DNA from: Collinsella aerofaciens
GTDB lineage: Bacteria; Actinomycetota; Coriobacteriia; Coriobacteriales; Coriobacteriaceae
Assembly: GCF_015548375.1 (NCBI RefSeq)
Contig: NZ_JADMWW010000010.1
Coordinates: 1-64,000, forward strand
Reading direction: 5' to 3'
Length of the DNA stretch: 64,000 nucleotides
The notes below the pieces were generated by a model that saw only the letters and a list, made by a program, of their open reading frames with translations, searched no databases and had not been told where the DNA came from. Positions 62,166 to 64,000 of the stretch are shown here, in pieces. The first letter of the stretch is position 1; the number at the start of each line of letters is the position of its first letter. Both the position numbers and the translations under genes were made by a program.

Positions 62166-62933
62166 ATGAAACCCATTTTGAATATTGAAAATTTAACAAA
62201 AATCTATGGCAATGTGCCAAGTCAAACAAAGGCACTGAATGGGATCACCTTCCAGGTGATGCCGGGAGAGTTTCTCGGCATTATGGGAAGCAGCGGTTCC
62301 GGTAAATCCACACTGCTCAATTGTATTGCGACTGTGATTCAACCCACAGGTGGAAGCATTCAGGTGGAAGGCGATACTCTGCAATCCCTCAAGGGAAAGG
62401 CTCTTGCAGAGTACCGTGGCAAAAAAGTTGGTTATCTATTCCAGAACTTTGAATTGCTGGACAACCTGACTGGCAGGGAAAACATCCTGCTCCCGACTTC
62501 CTTGCATGGGGTATCCGAAGCAGAAAGCAGCCAGCGGCTGAAGCAGTTGGCTGACTATCTGGAAATCACTGATGTTCTGGATAAGTTTCCGTCCAAGATG
62601 TCCGGCGGCCAGCGTCAGCGTGTTGCGGCAGCAAGGGCTCTGATCTTACATCCCCAAATGATCCTTGCCGATGAACCGACGGGTGCGCTGGATTCTAAGA
62701 ACGCAAGAAGTCTTATGGAGAAGCTGTCCGGCCTGAATCGTGACGAACAAGCTACGATCCTGATGGTAACCCATGATTCCAATGCCGCCAGCTTTTGCAA
62801 GCGCATTCTGTTCATCCAGGACGGCGTGATCTTTCATGAGCTTCGGCGTGGAGACGAAAGCCAGCAGGAGTTCTACGGGCGCATCCTGAAGGTGATGGCG
62901 CAACTGGGAGGGGGCAGCGCAAATGTTCTCTAA
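62166..62933 (+). CDS. BceA-type ABC transporter ATP-binding protein
   Basis: 255 residues. Walker A GIMGSSGSGKSTLLNC near residue 40, Q-loop YLFQNFELLDNLTGREN, signature KMSGGQRQRVAAARAL, Walker B MILADEPTGALDS, as in MacB/BceA proteins. With the overlapping permease it forms a peptide-antibiotic resistance or sensing transporter. RBS AGGAGG 7 nt upstream. The stop lies 8 bp into the next gene. Confidence 0.92.
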   Translation: MKPILNIENLTKIYGNVPSQTKALNGITFQVMPGEFLGIMGSSGSGKSTLLNCIATVIQPTGGSIQVEGDTLQSLKGKALAEYRGKKVGYLFQNFELLDNLTGRENILLPTSLHGVSEAESSQRLKQLADYLEITDVLDKFPSKMSGGQRQRVAAARALILHPQMILADEPTGALDSKNARSLMEKLSGLNRDEQATILMVTHDSNAASFCKRILFIQDGVIFHELRRGDESQQEFYGRILKVMAQLGGGSANVL

Positions 62934-64000
62934 TCTCATTCTTCGGAACAGCCACCGCAGCCGAAAGGAAAACGGTCTGTTTTTCAGCTCCCTGGTGATT
63001 TCTATTGTTGCCTTTTACATGATTCTTTCCATCTCCACTCAAGATGTGATGCTCTTTTTGCAGAAAATGGAGAGTGACGCAGTTGACAAACTCCTGCTTC
63101 TGATTCCTGCGTTTTATGGGATGACCCTCGGTATTCTGTTCTTTTTGATCTATTTTGCCTGCAAGTATCAGTTCGAGCGCAGACGGCATGAGTTTGGTGT
63201 TTATCTAATGTTGGGGATGCGTAGAAGTAAACTGTTTGGTATGCTTCTGGCGGAAGATTTCCTGACCAGTATTCTTGCCATGCTCATAGGCTTACCTGTG
63301 GCTGTGGTGCTTTCAGAAATTGTCAGTCTTGTCACCGCCAAGCTGGTAGGCATGGGGATCATCGGTCATCAGTTTTCTTTATCCTGGTCTGCAATTGAAT
63401 GGACGCTGGCAGGATTTCTGGCAATTAAGCTGACGGCACTTCTGATTTTGAGTGGACGAATCAGCCGCCAGGAGATCGGTACTTTGCTATCCCAGCCAAC
63501 GAACCGCCCCAAAAAGCAAATGCCATCTGTTATCTATGGACTGGCTGCTATATGCGGAAGTGTGATGTTGGCAGTGGCTTACTACATGGCGATTCAGGGA
63601 ATTGCATGGACAAAGGTAAGTATGATGGGACTGACTTTGCTGTTGGGCATAGTTGGTACGATGCTGCTTTTCTATGGGATGCGTGCGCTGATTGCTTTGA
63701 TTGTTAAGAAAGGAAAAGGAAATAAGCAGCTTCATGTATTTACCTTCCGGCAGATTCAGGAGAATGTTATTCATCAGTCAACCTCCATGGCCATCAGCTC
63801 CCTGCTGATTCTGGCGGCGCTGTGTTGTTTTGGTGCGGGCGTAGGAATTGCAGGAACGAATAGCCTGTCTTCTGGCCATGTAATCGACTATACTTTTGAA
63901 GATCATACTGCAGAAGATTCATCGCAGGTTCTTCCGAATATAAAGGCAGCCCTGAAAGAAAACGGTTTGGAAAATCAATTTTCAGAGCTTTTTGAAATGA
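62923..64000 (+). CDS. BceB-type ABC permease (3' end outside window)
   Basis: At least 359 residues, frame open to the last base. FtsX-like permease: an N-terminal helix, then helices near 47-65 and 95-125, further pairs, and the start of the large extracellular domain (GHVIDYTFEDHTAEDS...) typical of BceB. Overlaps the ATPase gene by 11 bp. Expected length ~650 residues, usually followed or preceded by a two-component system that senses the peptide; that would lie beyond the window. Confidence 0.88.
   Translation, partial: MFSNLILRNSHRSRKENGLFFSSLVISIVAFYMILSISTQDVMLFLQKMESDAVDKLLLLIPAFYGMTLGILFFLIYFACKYQFERRRHEFGVYLMLGMRRSKLFGMLLAEDFLTSILAMLIGLPVAVVLSEIVSLVTAKLVGMGIIGHQFSLSWSAIEWTLAGFLAIKLTALLILSGRISRQEIGTLLSQPTNRPKKQMPSVIYGLAAICGSVMLAVAYYMAIQGIAWTKVSMMGLTLLLGIVGTMLLFYGMRALIALIVKKGKGNKQLHVFTFRQIQENVIHQSTSMAISSLLILAALCCFGAGVGIAGTNSLSSGHVIDYTFEDHTAEDSSQVLPNIKAALKENGLENQFSELFEM

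Larger units (their letters stand above)
52401..64000. mobile_element. Integrative mobilizable element (left part, runs past the window)
   Basis: From about 52.4-52.5 kb onward base composition drops and the genes are: large serine recombinase, MobV relaxase, HTH protein, P4-type helicase, CHC2 primase, sigma-like factor and an antibiotic-type ABC transporter. No conjugation machinery is seen, so transfer would need a helper. The right end and attachment sites are not visible; the left end is bounded only by the last host repeat. Confidence 0.85.

Overview
This window looks like a piece of a Coriobacteriia chromosome, most likely Collinsella or a close relative. That call is an inference from gene content and style: high GC, a type III glutamine synthetase, a tmRNA whose tag ends in ALAA, a SARP-like regulator, LPLTG pilins with class C sortases, and many short palindromic intergenic repeats. 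No 16S or marker search could be run. From about 52.5 kb to the right edge the base composition falls and the genes are those of a Firmicutes-type integrative mobilizable element.

Layout. 0-0.9 kb: tRNA-Glu, a tandemly duplicated copy of its 3' end plus terminator, and a 215-bp MITE-like element. 0.9-9.1 kb: glnN on the minus strand diverging from metF, a stand-alone methionine synthase activation domain and metH, then a UPF0210 gene. 9.1-13.8 kb: palindromic repeat, methyltransferase, yhbY, and a large SARP/ATPase regulator. 14.2-19.2 kb: nagB, PTS IIA, glmM, rpsI-rplM and a patatin lipase, all minus. 19.3-24.1 kb: tandem repeats, tmRNA, an unknown gene, a VapBC-like pair, and a P1B-type ATPase with a small partner. 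24.2-30.4 kb: a two-gene ABC exporter whose first gene carries an in-frame stop, its probable AraC regulator, and a DUF4143 ATPase. 30.4-34.3 kb: repeat array and gatCAB.

34.4-45.9 kb is an accessory cell-surface region: two class C sortases, a backbone pilin, a large tip adhesin translationally coupled to a small secreted peptide, an orphan pilin 3' fragment, a glycosidase remnant, and an AbiE-like toxin-antitoxin pair. 45.9-52.3 kb: HAD phosphatase, MFS transporter, a MoaC-MobB fusion with MoaA, and a frameshifted endonuclease-fold gene.

52.5-64 kb is the mobile element: large serine recombinase, MobV-type relaxase with a candidate oriT, HTH protein, P4-type helicase and CHC2 primase on the minus strand, then a divergent set on the plus strand (zinc protein, an unrecognised protein, sigma-like factor) and a BceAB-type ABC transporter cut by the window edge.

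Two families of palindromic repeats are scattered between 24 and 53 kb and punctuate almost every intergenic gap of the accessory region. The least explained items are the 235-residue protein at 60158-60865, the secreted peptide coupled to the pilus tip gene, the orphan pilin cassette, and the repeated scars beside tRNA-Glu and tmRNA.
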